From Pyrenophora tritici-repentis (Eukaryota; Ascomycota; Dothideomycetes; Pleosporales; Pleosporaceae): a stretch of 64,000 nucleotides of DNA. The position numbers were made by a program, and so were the translations under genes. The DNA is taken from assembly GCF_003171515.1 (NCBI RefSeq), contig NC_089399.1, positions 1,922,001 through 1,986,000 on the forward strand, read 5' to 3'. The notes below the pieces were generated by a model. It ran no database searches. It was not told the origin of the DNA and saw nothing but the letters and a program-made list of their open reading frames with translations. This document shows, piece after piece, positions 1 to 11,516 of the stretch. Within the stretch, counting starts at the first letter, position 1, and each line of letters begins with the position of its first letter.

Positions 1-223
1 TTGCCAAAGTGCTGGAGTACTCCTTGAGTATCTGCCGCCATACTCACCAGATTTCAACCCCATCGAGAAGAGCTTTAAGCAGCTCAAGGGGTGGATGAAA
101 AGGAATTCAGCGCAAGCGGAGAACTTCATTGACTTTGGGGTCTTTCTTGAGTATGCAGCGCAGCTGGTGTGCTGTAATATTAACTGCAGAAGCTGGTTCC
201 ATAGGTGTGGCTATCCCTATTAA
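1..223 (+). CDS. Tc1/mariner-type transposase, C-terminal fragment (copy A)
   Basis: The open frame enters from the window edge and ends at TAA 221-223. It contains the motif SPDFNPIEKSFKQLKGW, the catalytic Glu region of the DDE domain. Compared with copy B it has one extra G and one extra T near 138, which keep the frame open through a Cys-rich tail. The N-terminal part lies outside the window. Confidence 0.8.
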   Translation, partial: CQSAGVLLEYLPPYSPDFNPIEKSFKQLKGWMKRNSAQAENFIDFGVFLEYAAQLVCCNINCRSWFHRCGYPY

Positions 224-527
224 TTGTGCTTTTAAATGGATGCCACAGTACGTTTCTATAGGTAGATGATACCATACAAATGCGAACGATTACACCTTAA
301 TGCGCAACCCACAAAAGCGATTTAATAATTCTAAAAAAATAAGAGCTATTTCTATACATATAGAACTATCTTAGGAAGTTAACCTGTTATAATCGCATAA
401 CGTTGTAGTGTTGTACATAGGGCTATCCAAATAGACTATTGTTGCAGCGCATTTGAAACGCCTGAAAAACCTCAACACTATAGCGGGCACGGGCCGCTGT
501 CACCAAAAACGCTCAGGCCACTAAGCT
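224..527. other. Gap between convergent genes of the mariner-type element
   Basis: About 300 bp of AT-rich DNA between the transposase stop and the accessory-gene stop. It presumably holds both 3' UTRs. No ORF or recognisable signal is seen. The same stretch in copy B is 15319-15621. Confidence 0.6.
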
Positions 528-721
528 TCAAGCATTCTCGCCATCATCCTCCACAACACTGCTAGACGGTTCAACCACCAATTTCTTGCGCGCAATCTCT
601 TCTCTTTTCTTACAACGTTCGACTCGTCTCCAGTTACGATCTGTGAGACCCTGGTACCCAGCTTGCCATTCTTTTGCAGTGTTTTGTAGCGTGAAAAACC
701 AGCCAGGAGGCTGCTTGAAAT

Positions 722-3452
722 CAGTGATCGGAATGGTCTGGTCTGGTCTGGTCTGAGGGTACAGACCAGACCAGACCAGGTGCTTACATAAGGACCGGTC
801 CGACCAGACCGGTCCGACCAACAAGACCGCCAAGAATGAGGCTGAAGCAAAGAAGGAAGCCGAGGAAATGTGTTTTACTACTGACTGTCAATCTAGTCGT
901 CTTCGTTCTCACTATCCTCGATATCGCTGTTCCCCTCAGCTTGGGGCTTTCCATACCAGGCCCGGAGACACTCGCACGCTTCTATAATATCTGCCTTCAG
1001 CCTACCACGGCGATCGACGATAGTAAGCTTCGCGCTACTAAAAAGACGTTCGCATTCATCCGACATAGGCGAGATCGCAAACATGTCTAGAGCGAAGCGA
1101 GCGAGATCTCGTTGGGAGTCGTAGCGAGATAGCCAGTACGCAATAGCCTCATTGCAACCTGCCTCTTCGTTATGAAGCCGGTCAGTAGAGATGTATTGTT
1201 CATACAAATCAGTTGTAGAAACTGGAGCGTCTATTCGAATGCGCTTATGTTCCCGCTGGCGATCAAATGCTGGGTCAGGATCTCTCTCCTTCCTGGCTGG
1301 TGGTGGCAGCATCTCGACAGGGTACCTTCCCTTATACTCTGTCTCCCAGAGATGCTTCACCGCTAATTGTGCGTTTTCAAACCACCTCTTCTTCTCTTCG
1401 TCGCCATGAAGAACCCACTCTTGCCTGAACCATCCCCACTTGCGATATGGATCAAGGATTTGAGCCGCATAATATGCCGGTGGAAGGTCAGTATCTTCAG
1501 GGAATCGATTTTGCCAATTCAGCTGCTGATTGTTATAGTACTCAACGCACTTTAACCAAGCAGCATCAGCGCAGCCTTGAAGGTACTTCCATGTAAAGTT
1601 GTTATCGTCCTCAGTGTGGATGTCGTGGTAGTGATCCTTCGTCTCGCTTATCTCCCGGAGAAGGCAGTCCAAAGTTGAAAACCAGTCCGCAAGTGACGTC
1701 TTCTTACCTTCAGAAAGCAAAGTTGCAGCATAGAAGTCTTTGAGAGCGAGTTCAATCTTTTCAAGCTCAAACCAGTGCTGTCCATCAAGCTTAAAGTTCG
1801 CGATCCCTACGGAGCCCTTTCCAGGTACATGACGAGCCGAGAAGAGCTCTAAACGTTCTCGAACATTTAATGCACGTGTAATCGAATAAAACCATGAGTT
1901 CCAGCGGGTCGAGTTGTTCTGGATAAGCTCAAGCCCGTCGAATTGCGAAAGATCTCCGCCGATAATAATTGTAGCAAACTCCTCACGCCGTTGTGGAGTA
2001 AGCCTGATGTATCGCACCAGGTTGTGAAGACGACCCAAACATCCGAACTTCTTCCAGAGCTCTTCCACCTTCGTATAGTCGCCACGTTGATGATGCTTCT
2101 CCAGCTTCGCAAGATACTTCTCACAGTTTCGCCCCATAAGGAACGCCTGGCAACAGAGGTTGATGACATGGCCCAAGCAACGCAGCCGGCGATGACGACG
2201 TTGTTTTGACTTCATCCATGGGCAGAGATCCTTGAGTATAAACTCAACAGCGGTATCATTTGCCGAGGCATTATCCAGCATAAAGTATCCAATCTGATCT
2301 CCGCTAATGTCGTATTCTTCCAGCAATTCAAGGACCACCGATCCAAGATTCTCTCCAGTATGTTCGCCGTATATACGTCGCATACCTAAAGCGGTAACAC
2401 GTCGCATGCCGGTAGTATCAATCCACATAGCGACGACGCCTAGGATAGCGTAAGGGTTTGGTGAAGTCCAGAGATCAAAGGAGATAGAGATCCTACTCCG
2501 TGAATGGTGTAGGTCCTCCCTAAGCTGTTGCTTCTTCGATATGAATGCATTCATTACCCAGCTTCGGATAGTCTTCGCAGCCTTCGGGAGGTGGTTGAGT
2601 AGTGCCGGATTTAAAAAGAGGAGTAGTTCACGAAAGTACTGGTTCTCTAATTGAAAGAAGGCGATATGGCAGTACACAATCCAACGAATTAGAAGCTCTT
2701 TAAACTTCTCTACTGACTCCTTCCAGAAAAAGATGCTGGAAGCAGCCCCATCCTTTTGCTGGTCGATTATAGACTTCCGTACAGAACCCTTTCGCTTGAT
2801 GCCACTCTGGGGATCAATCTGGTGCTTCTGTTCCAGGTGATTCCGGATCCTAGAAGTGCCATTGATGACAAACAACTCTTGCTTGCTCTTCCCAACCCTG
2901 CACTCATGGCAGTAATACACCTCTTTCTTATCGCTATCTCGAATGTATTGGAGTCCGTACTTCCAGATGTGTGATGTACCTTGACGGAAATCCTTCCTTG
3001 CAATTATTGCACGTTTCACGTACGTGATACCGCCCTGCACGAACTCATCTGGAGATTCGTGATATTGAATAGGAGTGGGTGATAGTATAGGGGTGGGTGA
3101 TGACGTGGGGATAGGAGATGGAGTAAGAGACGTTAAATCTAGTCTTATAATATTCGATGGGGACGGTGAGGTTGGTGTTGAAGGCTCCATAACAATAGTA
3201 TATAAGTAGGTTGTTAAGGACTTGATTGTTCTATGTAAGTAGAAGACTTACCTTGATCTTAATGACTCATATTGTGCTAAATTTTCTGGCTAGATTAGTC
3301 TAAGATCTAGTCACGTGGACCTATTTATAGCCGGACCGGTCCGATCATCTAGACCGGTCCGACCACGGTCTCAAAAAATCGCCAGACCAGACCAAGTCTT
3401 GGCGGTCTAGACCAGACCAAGACCAAGTCAGACCAGACCATTCCGATCACTG
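722..3452 (-). mobile_element. hAT-1 DNA transposon (copy A), TSD CTTGAAAT
   Basis: Terminal inverted repeats begin CAGTGATCGGAATGGTCTGG. The 8-bp duplication CTTGAAAT is at 714-721 and 3453-3460. Length is 2731 bp. Both ends carry dense arrays of short words (GACCAGACC, and the palindrome GGACCGGTCC with flanking GACC) at about 735-815 and 3330-3445, probably subterminal transposase-binding sites. One open transposase gene lies inside. Confidence 0.95.
893..3190 (-). CDS. hAT-family transposase (hAT-1), open
   Basis: 765-aa transposase that would excise and integrate hAT-1 in the nucleus. Order of parts: Pro/Ser-rich N-terminus; BED-type zinc finger around residues 90-125 (YYCHECRVGK, then H and H in IRNHLEQKH); RNase-H-like catalytic core with SFDLWTSPNPYAILG and the FMLDNASANDTAV block; RRLRCLGHVINL motif; C-terminal hAT dimerisation domain (MFAISPMSDECERLFSSAK) near residues 690-745. 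Length fits the family. No frameshift or stop is seen, so this copy could encode an active enzyme. It starts at the ATG 262 bp inside the right end. Confidence 0.93.
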   Translation of the reverse strand: MEPSTPTSPSPSNIIRLDLTSLTPSPIPTSSPTPILSPTPIQYHESPDEFVQGGITYVKRAIIARKDFRQGTSHIWKYGLQYIRDSDKKEVYYCHECRVGKSKQELFVINGTSRIRNHLEQKHQIDPQSGIKRKGSVRKSIIDQQKDGAASSIFFWKESVEKFKELLIRWIVYCHIAFFQLENQYFRELLLFLNPALLNHLPKAAKTIRSWVMNAFISKKQQLREDLHHSRSRISISFDLWTSPNPYAILGVVAMWIDTTGMRRVTALGMRRIYGEHTGENLGSVVLELLEEYDISGDQIGYFMLDNASANDTAVEFILKDLCPWMKSKQRRHRRLRCLGHVINLCCQAFLMGRNCEKYLAKLEKHHQRGDYTKVEELWKKFGCLGRLHNLVRYIRLTPQRREEFATIIIGGDLSQFDGLELIQNNSTRWNSWFYSITRALNVRERLELFSARHVPGKGSVGIANFKLDGQHWFELEKIELALKDFYAATLLSEGKKTSLADWFSTLDCLLREISETKDHYHDIHTEDDNNFTWKYLQGCADAAWLKCVEYYNNQQLNWQNRFPEDTDLPPAYYAAQILDPYRKWGWFRQEWVLHGDEEKKRWFENAQLAVKHLWETEYKGRYPVEMLPPPARKERDPDPAFDRQREHKRIRIDAPVSTTDLYEQYISTDRLHNEEAGCNEAIAYWLSRYDSQRDLARFALDMFAISPMSDECERLFSSAKLTIVDRRGRLKADIIEACECLRAWYGKPQAEGNSDIEDSENEDD

Positions 3453-5075
3453 CTTGAAATGCTGCGTCCACAACTTCAAGATATCACCAGATGGCTGCAT
3501 CAAGAGGTTGATATCCATAGCTCCGTCAATAACAAGAGTCTTATAAAGCTCGTTAATGTCCTCTCCAACTGTAGGAAATTTTAACTTAAGGTAGTTAAAG
3601 AAATTACTAGTATGCTCGTTAATCTCCTGCTCATGATCATATCGGATAGGCGCCCACTGAGATGCACTAGATACCTCAGCTCTTGTTATCGTTGGTGCAG
3701 CTGCCTGCAAGTTAGACTCCTGTTGAGGTTGCCTGTTCATCCGCTCAAGCTGTCCAACGATGAGCAGTTTTGTTAAGCTTTTGATATCATCGTCGCCATC
3801 TCCAGCCGCCCGCAACTTGCGCGTTTTCTCATGCACCCGCAGGTCCTTTGCTCTCAAAATTGCAAGCCGTACATCATCAGATGGCTCATCGTACGTTGCC
3901 CTTCTCGCTGTAATTGCTCTTGCCCACATGGAGATAATGTTGCCGTTGACAAAGAGGTGATCTTCGAAGCGCGCTGGCTGCCTCGCTGTTGGCGCCATCC
4001 AGCAGCAATAAGGATAGTTCTCGCAATGGGTATCTGTACAGCGCCATCTATCCCGGATAGCAATAGCATGCCCGCTACCTGCTTGTTCAGCTGCTATTAC
4101 ACCAGCAAGCCCCTCCTCTTGAATCACCGTTGCGGTGCGTCGACGAGGACCGTCGACAACCGTTGGCAACGGCTGCTGCTCCCCTGGAATTTCAGCCAAG
4201 ATGAGCTCGAAATCGACGTTTACTGGCTCGCTGACATAGTTATCAACCTCTACAACAAGGCGCTGAAAGCTATTCCACGTTGCATCAACACCTCGCCGCA
4301 ATCGCTTTATCGCGCGCTCGCGTTTGGCCTGCTTAGCTGGGTAAACAACAGTGCAAACAGATGAGATCTTCGCTCTTTTTGGCCGTAATTCTGCAACAAC
4401 GTCATCTACCCACTGCCATAGGTCGTCGAAATGCAGCGAGTACAGCCGTACGCCGTGCTCGCTATCGGCAGCTTCAGGAATAAAGTGTTTCTCCATATCA
4501 CCACCAAGGCAAGCCCTCCACCTAACGCGCAGTACAGGATTAACCTCATCCTCTAGCGCTTGCGATGAGCGAGGCAGCCATGGAGTGCCTTCTTGACGTC
4601 GGTACGCTGGCTCTCCCTCATCCTCAACACTACCGGCAGCGCCCTTAGCAGCGATCTCATCCTCATCCTCAGGCAGCGGATCGCCATCTCCATCCTCGAA
4701 AGTATCCTCATCCTCGCCAACGATATCTTCAGCTTGCGCGGAGGCAGCTGTTTGGGTGGCTTGCAGCTCAGGCTCGGACAACGGGCTTTGACGGCGCGGC
4801 GGGGCAGTCGCTGGAGGCGACGGCAGCGCCTCACGGCGGACACGTTTAGGCGTTAAATGGGTAGGATTTTGTCTAGTTGCTGGCGCTCTACGCTTCTGGG
4901 AGGACGGGTTAACGCCTTGATCGAATGGCTGCTTCGGCTTACGCTGGCGCTTGGGCGGCATCCCAACAGCAGCTAGATTGAGCTCGCAACAAGCTCCACA
5001 CAAACAAAACGCTATACACGAACGATTTAGAGTACAGGACTAGCTTCATGGGCTTCTGGAGGTGGGAAACGGCTG

Positions 5076-5162
5076 CTGCATTAATTTACTAACAAATTAC
5101 TATGGGAGTTGATGTTCTTGGGCACCAAGCTAACCAGATCCAGGCGGCTCAAGGTATTTCGA
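5076..5162 (-). repeat. Right terminal inverted repeat of the mariner-type element, copy A
   Basis: Identical to 20165-20251. It separates the accessory gene (minus strand) from the LINE on the plus strand. Confidence 0.85.
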
Positions 5163-5411
5163 AAACCACAATACCGACGTACACGTCCAATCACACACCA
5201 ACTTCGAGTTTTTCCGAACACGTGAAACTCCATCAGAAACCAACTATATCCATCGAAAGAAATAGATTCCGACTACTCCCAAGCCGTGCAGCCGCGTGGT
5301 TGTGGAGATACAAGGAGTCTAGTACCCCAAACGCGACGCGTCCGAACTTTCAGAAGCAAACGCACAGACCAAGCCAAGAAACAACAACAACAAGACAACA
5401 GAGAGGCTAAA

Positions 5412-6881
5412 ATGGCCCCAGATAGCGACACTATCGTAGTCCAGCTACCAGAAGACCTCCGGACCTCAAGCACACTGGACGACGAAATGGAGACCGACGA
5501 CGAAATGGAGACCGACGAAAGGCACCAAGACAACCCAACAACACCCATCGAGCAGACCACCCAAGAAACACCAAGGTTAATTATTCAGCCACCACTAAAT
5601 AAAAGACCAGCGGCATTCTCCCCAGAGATAACTACAAGAGAGAGAAACCCATTCCAGAACAGCCAAGAAAAGAAACCAAGAGCAAAGGACTCAACCCAAG
5701 CAATCTTCTGGGCAAGGGACCTAATTCTACAAGCATCTACTATGGCCGAATCCCATCTATCCCAAAACAAACTACTACAACTACTGGACGTCTTTAGAGA
5801 CTTTACGGAACTAGGCAGGGTTACGCAGCAAATGACTGAGAAGTTTACAGCACAGCTTGCGTACCAGACTGCAACGCTTACAAGCGCCTCCCAACAAGCT
5901 ACAAAGACACTAAAGAAAGCTGTTAATGCCGCAACTGGACCACAAAACCCAAACAACCAAGAAAAACCAAACAACCAGAACACCCAGAACATCCAAAACA
6001 CCCAAAACACCCAAAACACCCAACAAAACAAGACATCATACGCTAGCGTAGCCGCCCAGAACAACGGAAACACATGGACTACAGTGTCTACAAAAAAGAA
6101 GACAAACAAAAAGCCAGCAAGCTACTACCAAGCAGTCCTTACGCTTACCCAGCCTACGTCTCACACACCACTCCAGATTAGAGACCTAATCAACGAAGAG
6201 TTCACAAAGGGCGGCATCAAAGACCCAGTAGTGAAGGAAGTAACAACAAGTAGAAAGAACAATATTATTCTAACAACCACTCCAACCTACTCAGGAGAAT
6301 ACCTAGTCCAACACAAGCATATATGGCATCAAAAGTTTGAGCTAAAGAATGTACAACTACTAGAATCATGGACGAAAGTAGTAGTACATAATGTGCCAAC
6401 AGAATGGGAGGGAGCAGAGACACTAGAGATACTCCACACAGAAATCCCAGCATACAACAACGGACTACAAATTACTGGCAACCCATACTGGATATCAAGA
6501 GAATGGCAAAACAAGAAGAACAGCTCTATTGTAATAGCATTCAAAACAGCCGAAGACGCAGCCAGACTTGGTGGTAGAATTACAATCCTTGGACAAACTC
6601 TCTTCACCGAAAAGTTTAAGCCTATAGCAGCATCTACCCAATGCCTAAACTGCCAACAATTTGGCCACCCAGCCACTAGATGCCGAAACCAACCAGCATG
6701 CAATTTGTGCGGAGAAGAACATGCAACTACAACACACAAATGCTCAGTGTGTAATACAAAAGGAAAACCCTGCAACCATACACTCCCCCACTGTAGTAAC
6801 TGCAAAGAGCCCCACTTTGCAAACAGCAAAGAGTGCGAACTCTACCAAGCAGTAACAAAGAGCATCCCCGCAGGATTTTAA
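5412..6881 (+). CDS. LINE ORF1, zinc-knuckle nucleic-acid-binding protein
   Basis: About 489 aa from ATG 5412, which has a good context (AAAATGGCC); an in-frame ATG at 5286 is possible. The protein has a tandem EMETDDEMETDE acidic repeat, a Gln/Asn/Thr-rich linker around residues 180-225 (repeated NTQNTQ units), a conserved central domain, and C-terminal knuckles: CLNCQQFGHPATRC, CNLCGEEHATTTHKC, then CSVC and CSNC groups. In LINEs this protein coats element RNA and helps target-primed reverse transcription. Its stop overlaps the ORF2 start (TAATG, 6879-6883). The frame is open and identical in copy B. Confidence 0.92.
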   Translation: MAPDSDTIVVQLPEDLRTSSTLDDEMETDDEMETDERHQDNPTTPIEQTTQETPRLIIQPPLNKRPAAFSPEITTRERNPFQNSQEKKPRAKDSTQAIFWARDLILQASTMAESHLSQNKLLQLLDVFRDFTELGRVTQQMTEKFTAQLAYQTATLTSASQQATKTLKKAVNAATGPQNPNNQEKPNNQNTQNIQNTQNTQNTQQNKTSYASVAAQNNGNTWTTVSTKKKTNKKPASYYQAVLTLTQPTSHTPLQIRDLINEEFTKGGIKDPVVKEVTTSRKNNIILTTTPTYSGEYLVQHKHIWHQKFELKNVQLLESWTKVVVHNVPTEWEGAETLEILHTEIPAYNNGLQITGNPYWISREWQNKKNSSIVIAFKTAEDAARLGGRITILGQTLFTEKFKPIAASTQCLNCQQFGHPATRCRNQPACNLCGEEHATTTHKCSVCNTKGKPCNHTLPHCSNCKEPHFANSKECELYQAVTKSIPAGF

Positions 6882-9800
6882 TGTTGAACAACATTAGGAT
6901 CCTCCAAGTCAATCTCAACAAGAGCATTACAGCGACTGAGTCTACACTGCAACTTGCAGTTGAACTTAAAGCTGATATAATTGCAATTCAAGAGCCATGG
7001 CTAACTACCAACGACAACTACGCAACAGCAAGATCCATAAATCACACTGCGTTTATCCAGATCTTACCAGTAACAAACCTACCCGTCCGCCCTAGGGTTC
7101 TATTTTATATATCTAGAACACTAGAAGCAGAGACATTCACCCAAAACGACTTCAAAATAGACCCAGACGCAATGGCTATTACAATAAAAGGTTCTAATTT
7201 CCAATTTAACCTATTTAACGTATACAACCAAACAAACGCCGAAGGGGAAAAAACACTGCCCAGAGCTATACTTAACACTAAGCTTCCGCCAAGTTCTATT
7301 TTAGTACTAGATAGCAACGAGCACCATCCATTGTGGGACCCGCTATGCCCAACGACGAGCCAAGGAGCACAGCCATTTATTGACTGGATTGAAGAACAAG
7401 ATCTAGAGCTCCTAAACACACCAGGAGTAGGCACATTCTTCAGACCACACCTATCTAGAGAAACAGTCCTAGACCTCTCACTTGTCACTCCAGACTTGGC
7501 TAGCAAAGCTACGGACTGGCAGACTATACCTGAAACTGGATCAGATCACTACGGCCTCCTATTCTCCATCCAAACAAACGCAGACCTTGTAGAAAACCCG
7601 ACAAACCAACCCAGATTTAATACTGCAAAGGCTAACTGGGACACCTTCAACAAAGAACTAGAAACGGCAATCCAAAACAGTCAAACCTTGCAAGATATGG
7701 ACCAGATCAGTGATCCAAGAAAGGCAGACTTAATGGACCTCCTCCTCGGCAACAATACAGAGCTAGAGCAACAGCTAGAAGAGATTGGTAAAGCAATAAC
7801 TCAAGCAATCCAAACTGCAGCAAACAAAGCTATCCCTATCACTAGACTTGGTCCAAAACCAAAAGCTTGGTGGAACAAAGAGCTGACAAAGCTACGACAA
7901 GACACTTCCCACTATAGAAGGATTTTTAAAGAAAAGCTCGAAACTACTGCGATACACGACGCCTACCTAGAGAAAAGAGACTTCCTACGTGCACGAAACA
8001 CCTACAACAAGGCAATCAAAGACGCTAAAAGGAAACACTGGAATGAATTCCTAGAGAAGGAAGACCCGCAGTCAATCTACAAAGCCATGGCATATACAAA
8101 GGATAACAAAGTCGAAAGAATTCCACCTATACAAGGAGAAACATCATTCGACAAGAAATGCCAAGCGTTCCGCAACACGCTATTCCCACCACCGCCCATA
8201 ACCGAAGCGCCCACATTCACCAACTACCAGGAAAAGAGATGGGATTGGCCAGCACTATCCACGACTGAACTAGAACGAGCATGCTCAAGTCAAGTCAAAA
8301 GTAGCACCCAGGACCAGATGCAATAACACAAGACATAATCACAGCCGCGTACAAAGCTCAACCGCAAACAATGTTTAGAGCTTTCTCACTCCTATTCAAC
8401 TATGGATACCACCCAAAATGCTGGAAACAAGCTACAGGAGCTGTTCTTAAAAAGGCATCAAAACCAGACTATTCAATCCCAAAAGCCTACAGAGTTATCA
8501 CTCTATTAAGCTGTTTAGGAAAGATTAACGAGAGGATCACCGCAAGTAGGCTGAGCAATCTAGCAGAAATCACAGAGCTACTACACCCAACCCAAATTGG
8601 GGGTAGACTCAAGAAATCTGCAATAGATGCAGCTATGCTACTCATCGACCAAATTCAGCACCAGAAACAGAAAGGCCAAATAACATCAACTATCTTCCTA
8701 GACGTAAAGGGAGCATTTGACCACGTCTCACACAATCAATTCCTGCGAACGCTTAAGAAGCTAGGCCTTCCAATTAGTCTTATCGCTTGGACAAAATCCT
8801 TCTTCTCAAACAGATCGCTAAGACTCTCCTTCGACAATAAGACACAAGAATTCTCCGAGATAATAGCTGGGATACCTCAAGGCAGCCCAGTGTCTCCAAT
8901 CTTCTTTCTTATCTACACCAGAGACCTCTTCCCAGGACTACAAAGCTTCAACCTATCCTATATTGACGACCTATCTCTATCGACATCCTCAACATCGCTA
9001 AAGAAAAATGTCAAAATACTAGAACAGCAAGTCCGCCTACTATCTCACCGAGGGAAAAACTTAGCGATTATGTTCGATATAGCTAAGACAGAGCTCATCC
9101 ACTTTACCGCCAAGAAAGAGAGAAAAGAGAGAAGCCTACAGCTTCCAGACAACACCATTGTAGAACCGAAAGACACAATCAAATGGCTAGGTATCCACAT
9201 AGACAATAGACTGTCCTTCAAGGAACATATTGCTACACGCGTAAGCCAAGCAAGGAAAGCATTCTATAGACTAGGGAGACTAGCCAACATCGAAAGAGGA
9301 CTCTCCCCAAAAGCAGTACGACAACTATACCTAGCATGCGTCACAAGCGTTGCAGACTACGGATCACAAATATACTGGAAGAACCAAAGCTACGCCACTA
9401 GCCTCCTACAATCACTGCACAACCTGGCGTGTAGAAAGATAATTGGAGTGTTTAGAACGTCACCATCCCTACCAACAAGCATTGAATCCGGACTTACGTC
9501 ACCTGCAATTAGACTCAACACCAACAACCGAAAGTATGCGTCTAGAGCACACCAGCTATCCAGCAACCACCCAATCCAGAAAGCAATTACAAGGATCACA
9601 AATACAGACAAAGCTAGCTACAAAAAGCCAAACCAGCATAGACAACTATATACTATTGTTAAGTCAATCCCAGAGAGAGACAACAATAGCGTAGAAAAGA
9701 TAATTCCATATAGGTTCAGACCATGGGAAAGTCTTAACTACAAGGTTACTGTATCAAAAAAGAGCAAAGAGGAAGAGGCAATTGCACACGCGGATTATAT

Positions 9801-10744
9801 CCTATCAAGGAGCGGAGATAACTTCACCGCAATCTACTCAGATGCCTCACAACACGACAAGGAATAGGGATCGGCGTAGGTGTAGTAGCGTACAGCTCCA
9901 CCCACGAAGAAACCTTTTCTCAAAAGACAAACATTGGATGCTCCCAACTAGTCTACAACGGTGAACTAGAGGGGATAGCACAGGCATTTGAACACGCGGC
10001 TATAGTGGCACAAGAAGGCCAAGAGATCTACGTATACGCAGACAACCAAGCAGCAATCCATAGGCTTAACAACCTATCGGACAACCCGGGACAACAGTGG
10101 CTACTAAGATGCATCAGAGCTGCAAAGAGAATAACGACAAAGAAAGCATCTATCCACCTGCAGTGGGCCCCAGGACACAACGACGTCAAGGGCAACGAAA
10201 AAGCCGACACGCTAGCAAAGGAAGCAGCTAAAGAGAGACCAACAACATCGACCATAGCGAGCCTAGCCTACTTAGGCACAGAAATCAACAAAATACAAAA
10301 AACAGAACAACTGATGGAGTACAAGAGGTATACCGACAGGCCCACCAAAAACAGAAGCTCCTACTCAAGGATCTTCAAGCTCAACACACATACAACAATC
10401 AAAGTCCCGAAGGGAACACCAAGAGAAATCTCGAGCGCGTTCTACTCACTCAAGCTAGGACATGGATACTTCAACTCCTACCTTAAGAGATTCAACAAGA
10501 GAGACTGCAATCTATGTATATGCTACAAACCACAAACACCACAGCATCTACTTCTAGATTGCAAACAGTACAAAACACATCGAAATACACTCAAAGAAGC
10601 AATACCACACAGACCATCACCCTCCCACTCCTCCTCCAAACAAAGACAGGCATCAAAGCTACTCTAGCCTTTATTGCAAGTACTAGGATTGGCACGAGAA
10701 AATGGCACCTTGGGCAAACCACCGAACAGACAGACACTGTATAA
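6881..10744 (+). pseudogene. LINE ORF2 (endonuclease-RT-RNase H), frameshifted copy A
   Basis: Same protein as the open ORF2 at 21970-25836, broken by three 1-nt deletions: one C near 8308, one G near 9861 and one C near 10613. All three are in short homopolymers and all are absent from copy B. Apurinic-type endonuclease, reverse transcriptase and RNase H motifs remain recognisable in successive frames. Confidence 0.9.
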
Positions 10745-11003
10745 AACTACAAAAACAATATTTCCTTATCTAAAAGAGCCCGCTGCTACATCTCTTTCTA
10801 TTCACCACACTGCTCTTTAGCACCCGCGCCAATGGAAGACTAGCTCTGAAATTGGAGTACGCAAAACACCACCCAAATTGTACAAGACCCATAGAAACTC
10901 CACAACGACCATCATACATAGAACGGCTTAGCCAAAGTCCTACATAGTCACCGACTGATACAGGACTCTAATGGAAATATAATAATAATAATAATAATAA
11001 TAA

Positions 11004-11516
11004 GAGATTCAACAAGAGAGACTGCAATCTATGTATATGCTACAAACCACAAACACCACAGCATCTACTTCTAGATTGCAAACAGTACAAAACACATCGA
11101 AATACACTCAAAGAAGCAATACCACACAGACCCATCACCCTCCCACTCCTCCTCCAAACAAAGACAGGCATCAAAGCTACTCTAGCCTTTATTGCAAGTA
11201 CTAGGATTGGCACGAGAAAATGGCACCTTGGGCAAACCACCGAACAGACAGACACTGTATAAATCTACAAAACAATATTTCCTTATCCCAAAAGAGCCCG
11301 CTGCTACATCTCTTTCTATTCACCACACTGCTCTTTAGCACCCGCGCCAATGGAAGACTAGCTCTGAAATTGGAGTACGCAAAACACCACCCAAATTGTA
11401 CAAGACCCATAGAAACTCCACAACGACCATCATACATAGAACGGCTTAGCCAAAGTCCTACATAGTCACCGACTGATACAGGACTCTAATGGAAATATAA
11501 TAATAATAATAATAAT
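11004..11516 (+). mobile_element. 5'-truncated LINE 3' end (copy A)
   Basis: Directly after the (ATA)n tail of LINE-A, sequence from the last part of ORF2 (matching about 10487 onward) restarts and runs to a second 3' UTR and ATA tail. The small changes (for example in the 3' UTR after the stop) show it is a separate 5'-truncated insertion or a tail-to-body duplication, not simple slippage. The same arrangement is at 26095-26608. Confidence 0.85.

Larger units (their letters stand above)
528..4961 (-). pseudogene. Accessory gene of the mariner-type element, unknown function, split by hAT-1 (copy A)
   Basis: I do not recognise the family. The minus-strand frame starts at ATG 4961; an upstream TTG is less likely. 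It runs to 3453, meets the hAT-1 TSD and resumes in frame at 713, ending at TGA 528-530. The pre-insertion protein would be about 564 aa. Visible parts are a basic N-terminus (MPPKRQRKPKQPF), a long Asp/Glu-rich stretch, a Lys/Arg-rich middle, a Cys cluster (motif CTDTHCENYPYCCW) that could bind zinc, and a C-terminal helical region rich in Lys/Arg. Basic and acidic tracts with possible zinc ligands would fit a nucleic-acid-binding partner of the transposase, but that is inference. In its split state it ends at a TGA contributed by the hAT end. Confidence 0.7.
1..5162 (+). mobile_element. Tc1/mariner-type element with second gene (copy A, left end outside window)
   Basis: Same element as 14153-20251. 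Only the last part of the transposase is inside the window. The accessory gene, its hAT-1 insertion and the right terminal inverted repeat (5076-5162) are all present. Confidence 0.75.
5163..11003 (+). mobile_element. Two-ORF non-LTR retrotransposon (LINE-A), full length
   Basis: A Tad1-like or otherwise RNase-H-bearing LINE. The 5' UTR begins next to the mariner terminal repeat, ORF1 encodes an RNA-binding zinc-knuckle protein, and ORF2 encodes endonuclease, reverse transcriptase and RNase H. The 3' UTR ends in an (ATA)n tail at about 10976-11003. The exact 5' end is uncertain. Confidence 0.9.

Noticed and set aside
521..850. Overlapping 109-aa and 101-aa minus-strand ORFs at the hAT-1 left edge
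   Set aside because: They are the severed 3' end of the accessory gene (one frame) and its shadow, joined to hAT-1 terminal repeats; not separate genes.
3831..4364. 177-aa plus-strand ORF inside the accessory gene
   Set aside because: Antisense shadow of a GC-biased coding region; no motif.
8300..8320. Programmed frameshift inside LINE ORF2
   Set aside because: Copy B has one more C here and is open throughout, so the shift is a copy-specific indel or error.
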